Shown: in pieces, positions 24,744-32,682 of the stretch
How the letters are laid out: the number at the start of each line of letters is the position of its first letter
Numbering within the stretch: the first letter of the stretch is position 1
Origin: an uncultured Bacteroidales bacterium
Lineage (GTDB): Bacteria; Bacteroidota; Bacteroidia; Bacteroidales; P3
Direction: 5' to 3'
Length of the DNA stretch: 44,432 nucleotides
Assembly (NCBI GenBank): GCA_937915785.1
Contig: CALGGY010000031.1
Span: 1 to 44,432, forward strand
Notes under the pieces: generated by a model
The model's input: the letters and a program-made list of their open reading frames with translations, nothing else
Databases searched by the model: none
What the model was told of the DNA's origin: nothing
Made by a program: the position numbers and the translations under genes

Positions 24744-24789
24744 CAACGCCACTTTTGCAAAAAAATGCAATAAATTTAGAAAAAAAACG

Positions 24790-24797
24790 TATCTTTG
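24790..24797 (+). promoter_or_regulatory. -7 element of frr
   Basis: TATCTTTG is a full match to TAnnTTTG and lies 28 bases before the frr ATG. No TTG is present at the usual upstream spacing. Confidence 0.6.
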
Positions 24798-24825
24798 CAA
24801 ACCAATTTATAAAACCTTAAACAAA

Positions 24826-25389
24826 ATGAACGACCTATCAAAAAATTGCCTCGACGAGGCCCGCAACAATATGCAGGGAGCCATCAACCATCTGGAAAAA
24901 GAACTCACTAAAATACGTGCCGGCAAAGCCAATCCCGCCATGCTCGACGGTATAAAAGTGGACTACTACGGCACCCCGACCCTCATCAGCCAAGTGGCCA
25001 ACATAGTTACCCCCGACCCGCGCAACATCACAGTGCAGCCGTGGGAGAAAAACATGCTCGGACCCATCAGCAAAGCAATACAGGCCGCCAACCTCGGTTT
25101 CAACCCCCAGCAGGAAGCCGACATGCTCCGCATTATCATACCTCCGCTGACCGAGGAACGACGCAAAGACCTTACAAAAACAGCCAAGGCCGAAGCCGAA
25201 AACGGCAAAGTGAACGTGCGTAACGTGCGCCGCAACGTCATGGACAAGGTTAAAAAACTGAAAGACAAAGGCGTTCCCGAAGACGAAGTGAAACAGGTGG
25301 AAAAAGAACTGCAGGACATCACCGACAAGTTCATCGCCGACATTGACAAAATTTTCGACAACAAACAGAAAGAGATAATGTCTGTCTGA
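24826..25389 (+). CDS. frr: ribosome recycling factor
   Basis: 187 residues, the normal length. With EF-G it splits the post-termination ribosome. Signatures include LEKELTKIRAGKANPAML near the N-terminus, VDYYGTPTLISQVANI, PWEKNMLGPISKAI, and PPLTEERRKDLTK in the second half. It has its own promoter and terminator, so it is probably expressed as a single gene. Confidence 0.97.
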   Translation: MNDLSKNCLDEARNNMQGAINHLEKELTKIRAGKANPAMLDGIKVDYYGTPTLISQVANIVTPDPRNITVQPWEKNMLGPISKAIQAANLGFNPQQEADMLRIIIPPLTEERRKDLTKTAKAEAENGKVNVRNVRRNVMDKVKKLKDKGVPEDEVKQVEKELQDITDKFIADIDKIFDNKQKEIMSV

Positions 25390-25411
25390 CCCTGTCAGAG
25401 CATATTACCAC

Positions 25412-25454
25412 TGCGAATGGAGGCGGCACAACCGACGCTTTCATTCGCATTTTT
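25412..25454 (+). terminator. intrinsic terminator of frr
   Basis: TGCGAATG (25412-25419) pairs with CATTCGCA (25442-25449) and is followed by TTTTTG. It lies 23 bases after the frr stop and just before birA. Confidence 0.75.
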
Positions 25455-25468
25455 GCACCAATCGCAAC

Positions 25469-26239
25469 ATGCCCGACAACAGCAACCAATCGCCGCTGCG
25501 TTTCCACATAATGCAGTTCGACAGCCTTGCTTCCACCAACCTTTTTGTTATGGAAAACAAGGAGATACGCCAACTGCCCGAAGGTACCGTGGTCTTGGCC
25601 AAACAGCAGACAGCAGGCATTGGGCAGAGCGGCAACAAATGGTTATCGGAAAAGGACAAAAACCTGACTTTCAGCATTATACTTCATCCCGATTTTCTGC
25701 CTGTGGCTTCGCAGTTTTATCTGCACAAAGCGCTTTCGGTGGCAGTAAGGGAAGCTTTGTGCCAGTTGCTGCCCGATATTGGCGACATTTCCATAAAATG
25801 GCCCAACGACATTTATATCGGGCACCGCAAAGTGTGCGGCATGCTGGTGAACAACCAGATTTCGGGCAACACCCACCAGCTTGCGGTGGCTGGCATCGGG
25901 CTTAATGTGAACCAAACGGTGTTCGACCCGTCGCTGCCCAACCCTACATCGCTAAAAACCGTTGCTGGAACGGATTTTCAGCTGTTTGATGTGCTCGAAA
26001 AAATATTATCCAACTTCGGAGCTTGGTACAATGTGTTGAAAAACAACGATTTGCAGAGTGTTGACGAGGTCTATCTCACTCATCTGTTGAACTTTGGCCA
26101 ACAGAAGGCGTACACCTACTGCAATCGGCGGATAGAAGCCACTATTGATGGAGTGGACAAATTCGGGCGGCTGCGGCTCCATACCGCCGACGGCACACCA
26201 CTCCTTTGCGACATAAAAGAAATACAGTACATTTTTTAA
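25469..26239 (+). CDS. birA: biotin--[acetyl-CoA-carboxylase] ligase, catalytic domain only
   Basis: 256 residues, without the N-terminal DNA-binding domain of E. coli BirA. It activates biotin with ATP and transfers it to biotin carrier proteins. The STN motif near the N-terminus, KWPNDIYI (110-117), KVCGML (121-126) and VAGIGLNVN are as expected. The biotin-AMP loop is unusual: it reads GIGQSGNKW (50-58) where the family has GRGRRGRxW or GRGQxGNxW, so both key arginines are missing. The gene is intact, so either activity is altered or the loop is tolerated in this lineage. Confidence 0.88.
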   Translation: MPDNSNQSPLRFHIMQFDSLASTNLFVMENKEIRQLPEGTVVLAKQQTAGIGQSGNKWLSEKDKNLTFSIILHPDFLPVASQFYLHKALSVAVREALCQLLPDIGDISIKWPNDIYIGHRKVCGMLVNNQISGNTHQLAVAGIGLNVNQTVFDPSLPNPTSLKTVAGTDFQLFDVLEKILSNFGAWYNVLKNNDLQSVDEVYLTHLLNFGQQKAYTYCNRRIEATIDGVDKFGRLRLHTADGTPLLCDIKEIQYIF

Positions 26240-26248
26240 AACTACGAT

Positions 26249-26614
26249 ATGAAAAATTCCGAAATAATATCGATAATAATATATGTGTTGGCCGGCGTGC
26301 TTACGGTTCTGCTTTTCCGCCGTTGGCGCGACAACAAAACGCCTGCCAAGTCCATAGCGCGCTACTTGCTGTGGATAGTGCTTGCGGCGGTGGTGCTTAT
26401 AGCGGCGGGAGTGGTATACGAGTTTGCCACCAGCCCGCAGCTCGAAATCAGCTGGCACAACATTTTGCACGCTGTGTGCGGTGTTGCCTCGCTGCCGATG
26501 TTCTCGTTTGCTTATTTCATGATTTTTATCGGCATAATTTTCATACTCCGCGACCGCAGGCGCCGCAAACTGAAAAATGGCGACTATAATTCCAAGTCTA
26601 AAAAGAAATACTGA
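26249..26614 (+). CDS. three-TM membrane protein of unknown function
   Basis: 121 residues with helices at about 5-22, 40-58 and 72-97, a charged loop RRWRDNKTP after the first helix, and a very basic tail (RDRRRRKLKNG). No family is recognised. Its stop overlaps the start of the flippase gene (TGATG), which suggests co-translation and perhaps a shared task. Confidence 0.7.
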   Translation: MKNSEIISIIIYVLAGVLTVLLFRRWRDNKTPAKSIARYLLWIVLAAVVLIAAGVVYEFATSPQLEISWHNILHAVCGVASLPMFSFAYFMIFIGIIFILRDRRRRKLKNGDYNSKSKKKY

Positions 26615-28065
26615 TGCCTAAAAAACTCCTGTCGGGCATATTATTTTTCCTGCTGCTCAACCTGCTTATCAAACCTTTTTGGATACTGGGCATAGATGTG
26701 GGCGTGCAGAACCGTGTTGGTGCCGCCGAATATGGCCTTTATTTCGCCATTTTCAGTTTCGCCTACATGTTCAACATACTGCTCGACCTTGGGGTTACCA
26801 ATTTCAACAGTCGCAACATTGCGCAATACAGCCAGCTTTTGCAAAAACACCTTCCGGTGATACTTAATGTAAAAATTGTGCTTTTCGTTCTGTTTCTGGC
26901 AGTTACATTCACGGTGGGCGCTTTTATCGGCTACAGCTCGCGACAGTTCTACCTGCTTTTGTGGATTTCTGTAAATCAGTTCCTTAACTCGCTCATTCTT
27001 TACCTGCGGTCCAATTTTTCGGCACTGTTTCTGTTCAAAACGGACAGCCTTTTTTCCATAATGGACAAGGTGCTGATGATACTGTTCTGCAGTGTTTTGC
27101 TTTGGGGAGGCGTGCTTGGCGGCGATTTCACCATCGAGCATTTCATCTACGCACAAACGTTGGCCTATACCATTACTGCCGCCACAGCCCTGGTTATCCT
27201 TGTCCAAAAAACCAATTTGCGGCGGCTGCGTTGGAACATGCCGCTGAGCATAAGCATTGTAAGGCATAGCCTGCCCTTTGCGCTATTGGCCTTGCTGATG
27301 TCGTTCTACAGCCGTTTGGACCCCGTTATGCTCGAACGCTTGTTGCCGCACGGCACCGGTGCCACACAGTCCGGAATTTATGCGGGGGCTTTTCGTCTGC
27401 TCGACGCCATTGTGATGATAGTTTACCTTGTGTCCGTGCCACTGCTGCCCACCTACGCCAAAATGATAAAAGAGAGGCAGGACGTGTCGCAGATAACACG
27501 GCTGGTGTTCACTTTTGTTTTCTGCGCATCATCGGCAATGGCAATAACTTTTTCGATAAACAGCGCCGATATTATAAACCTGTTCTACGACAACAATACC
27601 GCCGAAATATCGCAAGTGTTCAAAGTGTTGATATTCTGTCTGATGCCAATATCGAGCATATATGTTTTTGGCACTCTGCTCACCGCCAATGGCAACCTCA
27701 AGCAGCTCAATATTGTGGCATTGGCGTCGCTGGTTACCAATTTTGTTGTAAATCTGATAGTTATCCCCTTGTTCATGTCGCAGGGCTCCGCATGGGCAGC
27801 TCTTGCCACTCAAATGGTATCGGCTGTAGCACAGGTGGTTATAGCCCTTAGGATATTCCATCTTCGCATTTCTGCAAGATATGTTTTGCAGATGCTCGGA
27901 TTTATGGCTGTGGTTGCAACGGTCAATGTCGGCGGGCAGCAGATTGGTCTTTCGTGGTGGGCAACAGTAGCAGTGGCAGCCGTGGTTTCGGTGGTGATGC
28001 TTTTCGGCCTGCGGCTTACCAGCCTCAAAGAGCTGGTGGCAATTTTCCGTAACGGCGAGGAGTGA
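26614..28065 (+). CDS. MOP-superfamily polysaccharide/lipid flippase
   Basis: 483 residues with about 12-14 hydrophobic helices. The layout and motifs are those of Wzx/MurJ-like exporters: an N-terminal GILFFLLLNLLIKPFWILGID, RVGAAEYGLYFAIFSFAYMFNILLD, and a second-half repeat PFALLALLMSFYSRLDPVMLERL. It probably flips a lipid-linked saccharide across the inner membrane. No glycosyltransferase genes are nearby to suggest a substrate. Confidence 0.85.
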   Translation: MPKKLLSGILFFLLLNLLIKPFWILGIDVGVQNRVGAAEYGLYFAIFSFAYMFNILLDLGVTNFNSRNIAQYSQLLQKHLPVILNVKIVLFVLFLAVTFTVGAFIGYSSRQFYLLLWISVNQFLNSLILYLRSNFSALFLFKTDSLFSIMDKVLMILFCSVLLWGGVLGGDFTIEHFIYAQTLAYTITAATALVILVQKTNLRRLRWNMPLSISIVRHSLPFALLALLMSFYSRLDPVMLERLLPHGTGATQSGIYAGAFRLLDAIVMIVYLVSVPLLPTYAKMIKERQDVSQITRLVFTFVFCASSAMAITFSINSADIINLFYDNNTAEISQVFKVLIFCLMPISSIYVFGTLLTANGNLKQLNIVALASLVTNFVVNLIVIPLFMSQGSAWAALATQMVSAVAQVVIALRIFHLRISARYVLQMLGFMAVVATVNVGGQQIGLSWWATVAVAAVVSVVMLFGLRLTSLKELVAIFRNGEE

Positions 28066-28143
28066 GTATGCAGATTGCCTCGGCAAAGATTTAAGGCTTT
28101 CTGTCGAACCTGTTTGTTATTTGGCAATATGTTGTCAAAAAAA

Positions 28144-28183
28144 AAGCAATTTTGCATTTTCGTTGCAAAATCGCCTTTTTATT
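28144..28183. terminator. bidirectional terminator between convergent operons
   Basis: GCAATTTTGCA (28146-28156) pairs with TGCAAAATCGC (28164-28174) with a single mismatch. CTTTTTATT follows on the plus strand and a run of T's on the minus strand. It lies between the flippase (plus, stop 28065) and the minus-strand operon ending at 28246, and can serve both. Confidence 0.75.
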
Positions 28184-28245
28184 ATGTGGCTAAAAGAGTA
28201 AAGTCCTTGCTGACTTTGTCAGAAATCGGCAAATGCCGAAATCCG

Positions 28246-28755
28246 TCATTCGTTTGATGTTTCTTTATTGCGAAGAAAAATTACCCAAGCGTAGTAGCCA
28301 ATAAACAGCAACGCGAACATTATGTCTCCAATCTGTACGTAAGCTTTTCCGAGAAATACCAAAGGCAGCAGCAACAGCAGGAGTTGGGCAAGGGCGTAGC
28401 TGTGGAAACCGGTTTTGCGAAGTCCCCACATCGACAGAGCTCCGTAGAACGACAATGCCCAAAAAACTTCCAGAATAAAGTAGTAGTAATAGGGTATCCG
28501 CAATTGTGTGCGTATCATTTCGGTCAGCTCTTCGGGTACGGGCAATGTGCCATCTTCGAACATCTCGCCTATTGTGGGCGAAAAAATGCCCCATATTACG
28601 TTGGTGAAAAAATTAAGGCCTGCATTTACCATGCTCAGTACCAGCATGATGTAGAAAAACGTGCTGGCTTTCGGCTTGTTTTCGGCATTTTCTATCGGGT
28701 TTTCCGGCTGGTTGTCGGTTGTTTGCAGATTGGGATCTTCGATGTTTTCTGCCAT
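28246..28755 (-). CDS. four-TM membrane protein of unknown function
   Basis: 169 residues from the ATG at 28755; the open frame to 28920 overlaps pyrF. A hydrophilic Asn/Glu-rich N-terminus of about 30 residues precedes roughly four helices (FFYIMLVLSMVNAGL, a YYYYFILEVFWALSF stretch, ALAQLLLLLLPLVFL, IMFALLFIGYYAWVIF). No family is recognised. It is the last gene of the operon with pyrF. Confidence 0.7.
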   Translation of the reverse strand: MAENIEDPNLQTTDNQPENPIENAENKPKASTFFYIMLVLSMVNAGLNFFTNVIWGIFSPTIGEMFEDGTLPVPEELTEMIRTQLRIPYYYYFILEVFWALSFYGALSMWGLRKTGFHSYALAQLLLLLLPLVFLGKAYVQIGDIMFALLFIGYYAWVIFLRNKETSNE

Positions 28756-28757
28756 GC

Positions 28758-29597
28758 TCAAATCATTTTTATGCGGTGAAGCTCTTCGGCCATCTGCTGT
28801 TGCAGTTTGCGGGCTTCGTCGGCGGCACGTTGTGCAAAATCTTCGCCCTGCGAGGCGTAAATTATTCCGCGCGAGGAGTTTACCAGCAGTCCGCAGTCGC
28901 TGTTGAGTCCGTATTTGCACACTTCGGCAAGGCTTCCGCCCTGGGCGCCCACGCCGGGCACAAGCAGGAAACTGTCGGGCACAATGGAGCGAATGTCCTC
29001 AAGCATGTCGGCTTTGGTGGCGCCCACCACGTACATCATGTTTTCGGGGGTACCCCATTTTTTCGAAGTCTCAAGCACTGTTTCGAACAGCTGGCGGCCG
29101 TTCTGGTCTTTGATAAATTGAAAATCTAACGCTCCTTTGTTCGACGTAAGCGCCAGCAGTATCACCCATTTGCCTTCGTAGGTGGTGAAAGGCACCACGG
29201 AGTCCTCGCCCATGTAGGGGGCAATGGTCATGGAGTCGAAATTGAAATCGCCGTCGGGCGAGAGGAAAGCTTTGGCGTATTGTTGCGAGGTGTTGCCTAT
29301 GTCGCCGCGTTTGGCGTCGGCAATGGTGAACACTTTCTCGGGCAAAGAACGCAGGTATTCCATGGTCTTTTTCAGCGACTGCAGTCCGCCGATGCCCATG
29401 CTTTCGTAGAAGGCAAGGTTGGGCTTGTAGGCCATGGCGTAAGGCTTGGTGGCGTCGATTATTGCTTTGTTGAATGCAAAAACGGGGTCGGGTTCCGAAA
29501 GCAGGTGTTGTGGTATTTTTTTCAGGTCGGTGTCGAGTCCCACGCATAGGAACGACTGTTTTTTCTTTATCTGTGCTATTAGCTGTTGGCGTGTCAT
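28758..29597 (-). CDS. pyrF: orotidine 5'-phosphate decarboxylase (type 2)
   Basis: 279 residues, the length of the longer PyrF subfamily. It decarboxylates OMP to UMP. The catalytic motif is IADAKRGDIGNTS, with FLCVGLDTD at the N-terminus and VVGATKADMLEDIR and VPGVGAQGG toward the end. It sits between an outer-membrane barrel gene (13 bases upstream) and a membrane-protein gene (2 bases downstream), an unusual setting for a pyrimidine gene. Confidence 0.95.
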   Translation of the reverse strand: MTRQQLIAQIKKKQSFLCVGLDTDLKKIPQHLLSEPDPVFAFNKAIIDATKPYAMAYKPNLAFYESMGIGGLQSLKKTMEYLRSLPEKVFTIADAKRGDIGNTSQQYAKAFLSPDGDFNFDSMTIAPYMGEDSVVPFTTYEGKWVILLALTSNKGALDFQFIKDQNGRQLFETVLETSKKWGTPENMMYVVGATKADMLEDIRSIVPDSFLLVPGVGAQGGSLAEVCKYGLNSDCGLLVNSSRGIIYASQGEDFAQRAADEARKLQQQMAEELHRIKMI

Positions 29598-29610
29598 AAT
29601 GTGCTGTGTG

Positions 29611-31653
29611 TTAGAATTTTACTCTGAATTGTATTTTGAATTCCTGTTTGGTGTTGCCGTCTATTTCGTCGTTGCCGGAGCCTATGGTGGTGCGGTCGGG
29701 GTAGTACCAGATGGAGTATCGGGCGGTGAGGTTTATCTTGTCGGACATTTTCCAGTTTACAAAAAAGTAGAACCGCGAGCCTTTGCCGTTGTGTGCCGGC
29801 ACCGAAAACTCGTAGCTAAGGTCGCGCTCAAAGGCGTAGATACGTGCGTCGTATGGTGCCTCGAACATGGCGTAACGCATTGCAAACGAGAAAGGTATGG
29901 CGGTGGGGTTGTAGCTGATGTCCTGTGCTATCAAAAATCCGGTGGTGTCGTATTTGCTCTCGGCATTGAACCAGCAGTATTCCACCCTTGTGTTGAACGA
30001 CCATTGCCGCGATGGGGCGTATTTCAGGTTAAGCTGCAGGTTTTGGCGTTTGTTGGGCTCTATAACGGTGGTTAGCAGGCTGTCGATGGTGTTGGTGTTT
30101 TTTGCCTTGTTTTTGTAATGGTAAGAAAGTGAGAGTGTTGTGCGTCTGGTGAGCGATTTGGCCAATTTCACGCGGTAGTCGCTGCCGTCGGAGGGGGAAT
30201 AAACCTGATAGCGCATCCAAGGGAACTGGAATATGTCGGCGGCTGCCACCATCGAAATTTGCCATGGCAGCACGGTGCGCAGGGCGGCGCCGAAGCCTTT
30301 CTCGTTCTGCACGCTGCTGTTCTGTCCCAATGCTGTGGCGTAAAGGTTCTGGTATTCAACGCCGTAGTTACGGTAGTAGGCACTTATCAGTGTGTTTTCG
30401 GAGGCGTGGAACTGCACTCCGCCCAATCCTGCAAAGGCTTTGTTCTGGCTCATGGCCACCTCGCCGAAGAAAAGCAGACGTCGGTACAGGTATGTGGCGT
30501 CGATGCCGAGGTTGGTGTTTTCGGTACCCGAAAAAGCGTTGTAGTTGTCGGTGCGCTGGCGTGGCTGCAGTGGGTTGCTAAGCACCATGTGGTAGCCGGT
30601 GGCGCCAACCACGAGGTTAGAGTTTTTGTATTGCAGATGTGCGCCATACAGGTCTTCGTATACGTTGCCTTTTTTGTCTATCTCGCTTTGAGTGCGGTGG
30701 TAGCCCGTTTCGTAAAAACTTTGCATGTAATCCTCTTCGGTGTCGAAATTGTCGGACGAAACTATAGTGCCGTCGCGTTTAGCGTGGCTGTAGAAAGCCG
30801 TTGCCGACAGGTGTTTGCCAATGCCCACGGTTGCGGCGGCACCCTGCATGTAGCCATATTCGGTGAAAGCGCCGGAGGGACGTATGTTCTGCGGATATTT
30901 TTTAACGGTGCCGTCGCCGGCAAGGTTGAACCCCGCTCCGGTCCATAGGGTAAGCCCCTGCCCGAACTGCAGCTGGTAGTTGCCCACTATGAACTGTTTC
31001 ATGAACCCGAAATCGCCCAGCATTAGGCTGAAACCGTAAAAGTCGTAGCCTTGCGGCTGTGTGCCTTTGAAAAACTCCTCGCCAGGGTCCTTGTCGCCCG
31101 AAAGCGAGAGCTGCACCTTGTTTTTGTATTTGAAGGTGTAGCGGAAATAGGTGCGGAAGGGGTCGCCGAGGTAGTGGCCGTTGTCGTAGCCTTTTTGCCG
31201 CTCTGCCATGGTTTTGTAGCCTATGGTAATCTGGTTTTTGCCGTATTTCAGCATGTTGCGCAGACTGAATTTTTCCGGAGGCGGCACCTGTTCCACTTTC
31301 ACGAAAGGTGTGAGCAGGCGGCGTGTCTCGTCGTCGAAGCCATTTACAAACTCCAGCTCGTGGATGGTGAGCAGCTGTCCGTTGTGTCGGATGTACGATT
31401 TCAGCGCTTCGGTCTGGAACTCACTGATAAAGAACAGTTTCTGCATGTCGCCAGAGGTGGTGTCGTTCAAGTTTATGGGGTTTTCGAGGAAATTTTCGAG
31501 CACCTCCATTATTTCGTCGCTCACACTTTCATCATCGTTTTGTTCGGCTATCAGCTCCATATATTCTTGCCAAAAGCCCTGGTTGTCGGTTTGTGCCGAT
31601 GCAAATGGGAGGGCTATCAGAAGCAGTGCCAGATATGCCAGACGTTTCCTCAT
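29611..31653 (-). CDS. outer-membrane beta-barrel with N-terminal ComEA-like helix-hairpin-helix domain
   Basis: 680 residues. After a signal peptide (cleaved near FASAQ) and an acidic helix comes a segment at about 57-120 with the ComEA/HHH pattern. It has PINLNDTTSGDMQKLFFIS as the first hairpin unit, then LLTIHELEFVNGFDDETRRLL as the second. HHH units usually bind DNA backbone non-specifically. The remaining 550 residues are alternating beta strands with aromatic ends (GYKTMAERQKGY, FRYTFKYKNKVQLSLSGD), ending KIQFRVKF, as in a large outer-membrane barrel. Function unknown; DNA binding at the outer surface or periplasmic mouth is possible. It is co-transcribed with the PorV-like gene and pyrF. 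Confidence 0.78.
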   Translation of the reverse strand: MRKRLAYLALLLIALPFASAQTDNQGFWQEYMELIAEQNDDESVSDEIMEVLENFLENPINLNDTTSGDMQKLFFISEFQTEALKSYIRHNGQLLTIHELEFVNGFDDETRRLLTPFVKVEQVPPPEKFSLRNMLKYGKNQITIGYKTMAERQKGYDNGHYLGDPFRTYFRYTFKYKNKVQLSLSGDKDPGEEFFKGTQPQGYDFYGFSLMLGDFGFMKQFIVGNYQLQFGQGLTLWTGAGFNLAGDGTVKKYPQNIRPSGAFTEYGYMQGAAATVGIGKHLSATAFYSHAKRDGTIVSSDNFDTEEDYMQSFYETGYHRTQSEIDKKGNVYEDLYGAHLQYKNSNLVVGATGYHMVLSNPLQPRQRTDNYNAFSGTENTNLGIDATYLYRRLLFFGEVAMSQNKAFAGLGGVQFHASENTLISAYYRNYGVEYQNLYATALGQNSSVQNEKGFGAALRTVLPWQISMVAAADIFQFPWMRYQVYSPSDGSDYRVKLAKSLTRRTTLSLSYHYKNKAKNTNTIDSLLTTVIEPNKRQNLQLNLKYAPSRQWSFNTRVEYCWFNAESKYDTTGFLIAQDISYNPTAIPFSFAMRYAMFEAPYDARIYAFERDLSYEFSVPAHNGKGSRFYFFVNWKMSDKINLTARYSIWYYPDRTTIGSGNDEIDGNTKQEFKIQFRVKF

Positions 31654-31671
31654 GCTGTTTCTTTTCTGCTG

Positions 31672-32490
31672 TTAGAATTTGTATGTGGCTGATATTTGTG
31701 GAGTTATGCCAAGTGTGGAGTGTACCTGCATGGCAAGGTCCACGCCCCACGACTGCCGGTCGATGCCAAGACCGAAGGTGTAAATCATTGGCATTGTGGC
31801 AATTCCGATACGGGCGTTGAGGTAGTCGAAGAAAGTGTATTGCAGACCAAACCGTAGGTCGCTGTGGTAGTTCATGTCTTTCACAAAATCCACTGTGGCG
31901 GTGGCGTTTTTGATGAAATTGTATGCCACACCGGCGCGGAACAGTGCCGGCACGTCCATTTTCACATCCGTTTGGTAGTGCATGGAGATGGGGTTGAAGA
32001 TATGTGCGCCGATGGTGAGGGTGCTGGAGGGGTAGAACTGCAGTCCCACGCCAAAGGTGAAGAGGTTTGCCGTTTGGTAGGCGGCGTCGGAAACGCCCGA
32101 GCGCAGGTAGTCGAGCTCCACGCCGAGTGCGAACATGTGTCCGAAACGCTGTGCATACATCAGGTTTACGCGCTGTTCGTTGTAGTCGCTGTTGCCAAAA
32201 TGGGTGTAGCTTGTTGCTATGGTGCCGCTTTTGGTTACGGGCAGCGCAAATGCAACACTTTTGTAGCTTAGTTCCGAGAGCAGGAAATTGTTGCGGAACG
32301 AGAGCCCTACTTCGGGCCGGTCGATACGTGCTATGCCTGCCACATTGCCCACTTGCGACCAGAAATCGTCGACGGCCACACCGCATCCGCCCATGGCTCC
32401 ACCCACGGCACTGGGTGTGGGGAATGCAAACTGCGAAAAGGCACAGCGTACGCTCAGCAACAGCGTTATTATCAGTATGCTTTTCTTCAT
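31672..32490 (-). CDS. PorV/PorQ-like outer-membrane beta-barrel
   Basis: 272 residues from the ATG at 32490; the open frame to 32541 covers the promoter. A signal peptide ends near CAFSQ. The mature N-terminus FPTPSAVGGAMGGCGVAVDDFWSQ resembles the start of FadL-fold PorV/PorQ proteins (a GGA..A..DDF pattern followed by an N-x-A-G turn). The rest is beta-strand-rich and ends in YKF. PorV carries T9SS cargo to the sortase in other Bacteroidota; this protein may be a shorter relative. It heads the operon with the HHH barrel, 18 bases upstream of it. Confidence 0.65.
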   Translation of the reverse strand: MKKSILIITLLLSVRCAFSQFAFPTPSAVGGAMGGCGVAVDDFWSQVGNVAGIARIDRPEVGLSFRNNFLLSELSYKSVAFALPVTKSGTIATSYTHFGNSDYNEQRVNLMYAQRFGHMFALGVELDYLRSGVSDAAYQTANLFTFGVGLQFYPSSTLTIGAHIFNPISMHYQTDVKMDVPALFRAGVAYNFIKNATATVDFVKDMNYHSDLRFGLQYTFFDYLNARIGIATMPMIYTFGLGIDRQSWGVDLAMQVHSTLGITPQISATYKF

Positions 32491-32510
32491 AATCTTACAG
32501 AAATAATGTG

Positions 32511-32541
32511 CAAAGATATGCTTTTTTTGCCGATTAAACAA
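32511..32541 (-). promoter_or_regulatory. promoter of the PorV-like/HHH-barrel/pyrF operon
   Basis: On the minus strand, TTG (complement of 32539-32541) is followed after 20 bases by TATCTTTG (complement of 32511-32518). The start site falls close to the ATG at 32490. Confidence 0.7.
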
Positions 32542-32627
32542 GTTATTCGGGCAAAAAATTTATACATTTCCCCGATGGCCGTTTTTTTTGTTAGTATTCT
32601 TTTTGAAAAAGGAACTTGTATAAAGCA

Positions 32628-32670
32628 GCACGAGGGGCGTTTCTTTTTGACGTCCCTCGTGCTTTTTTTG
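32628..32670 (+). terminator. strong hairpin downstream of the C69 gene, T-run on the plus strand
   Basis: GCACGAGGGGCGT (32628-32640) pairs with ACGTCCCTCGTGC (32650-32662) with one mismatch, and TTTTTTTG follows on the plus strand. The C69 gene ends 21 bases away on the minus strand, where the stem is preceded by A's and followed by only tgctttat. It probably still marks the C69 transcript end, but by shape it points the other way. Confidence 0.6.
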
Positions 32671-32682
32671 TTTTATGATGGG

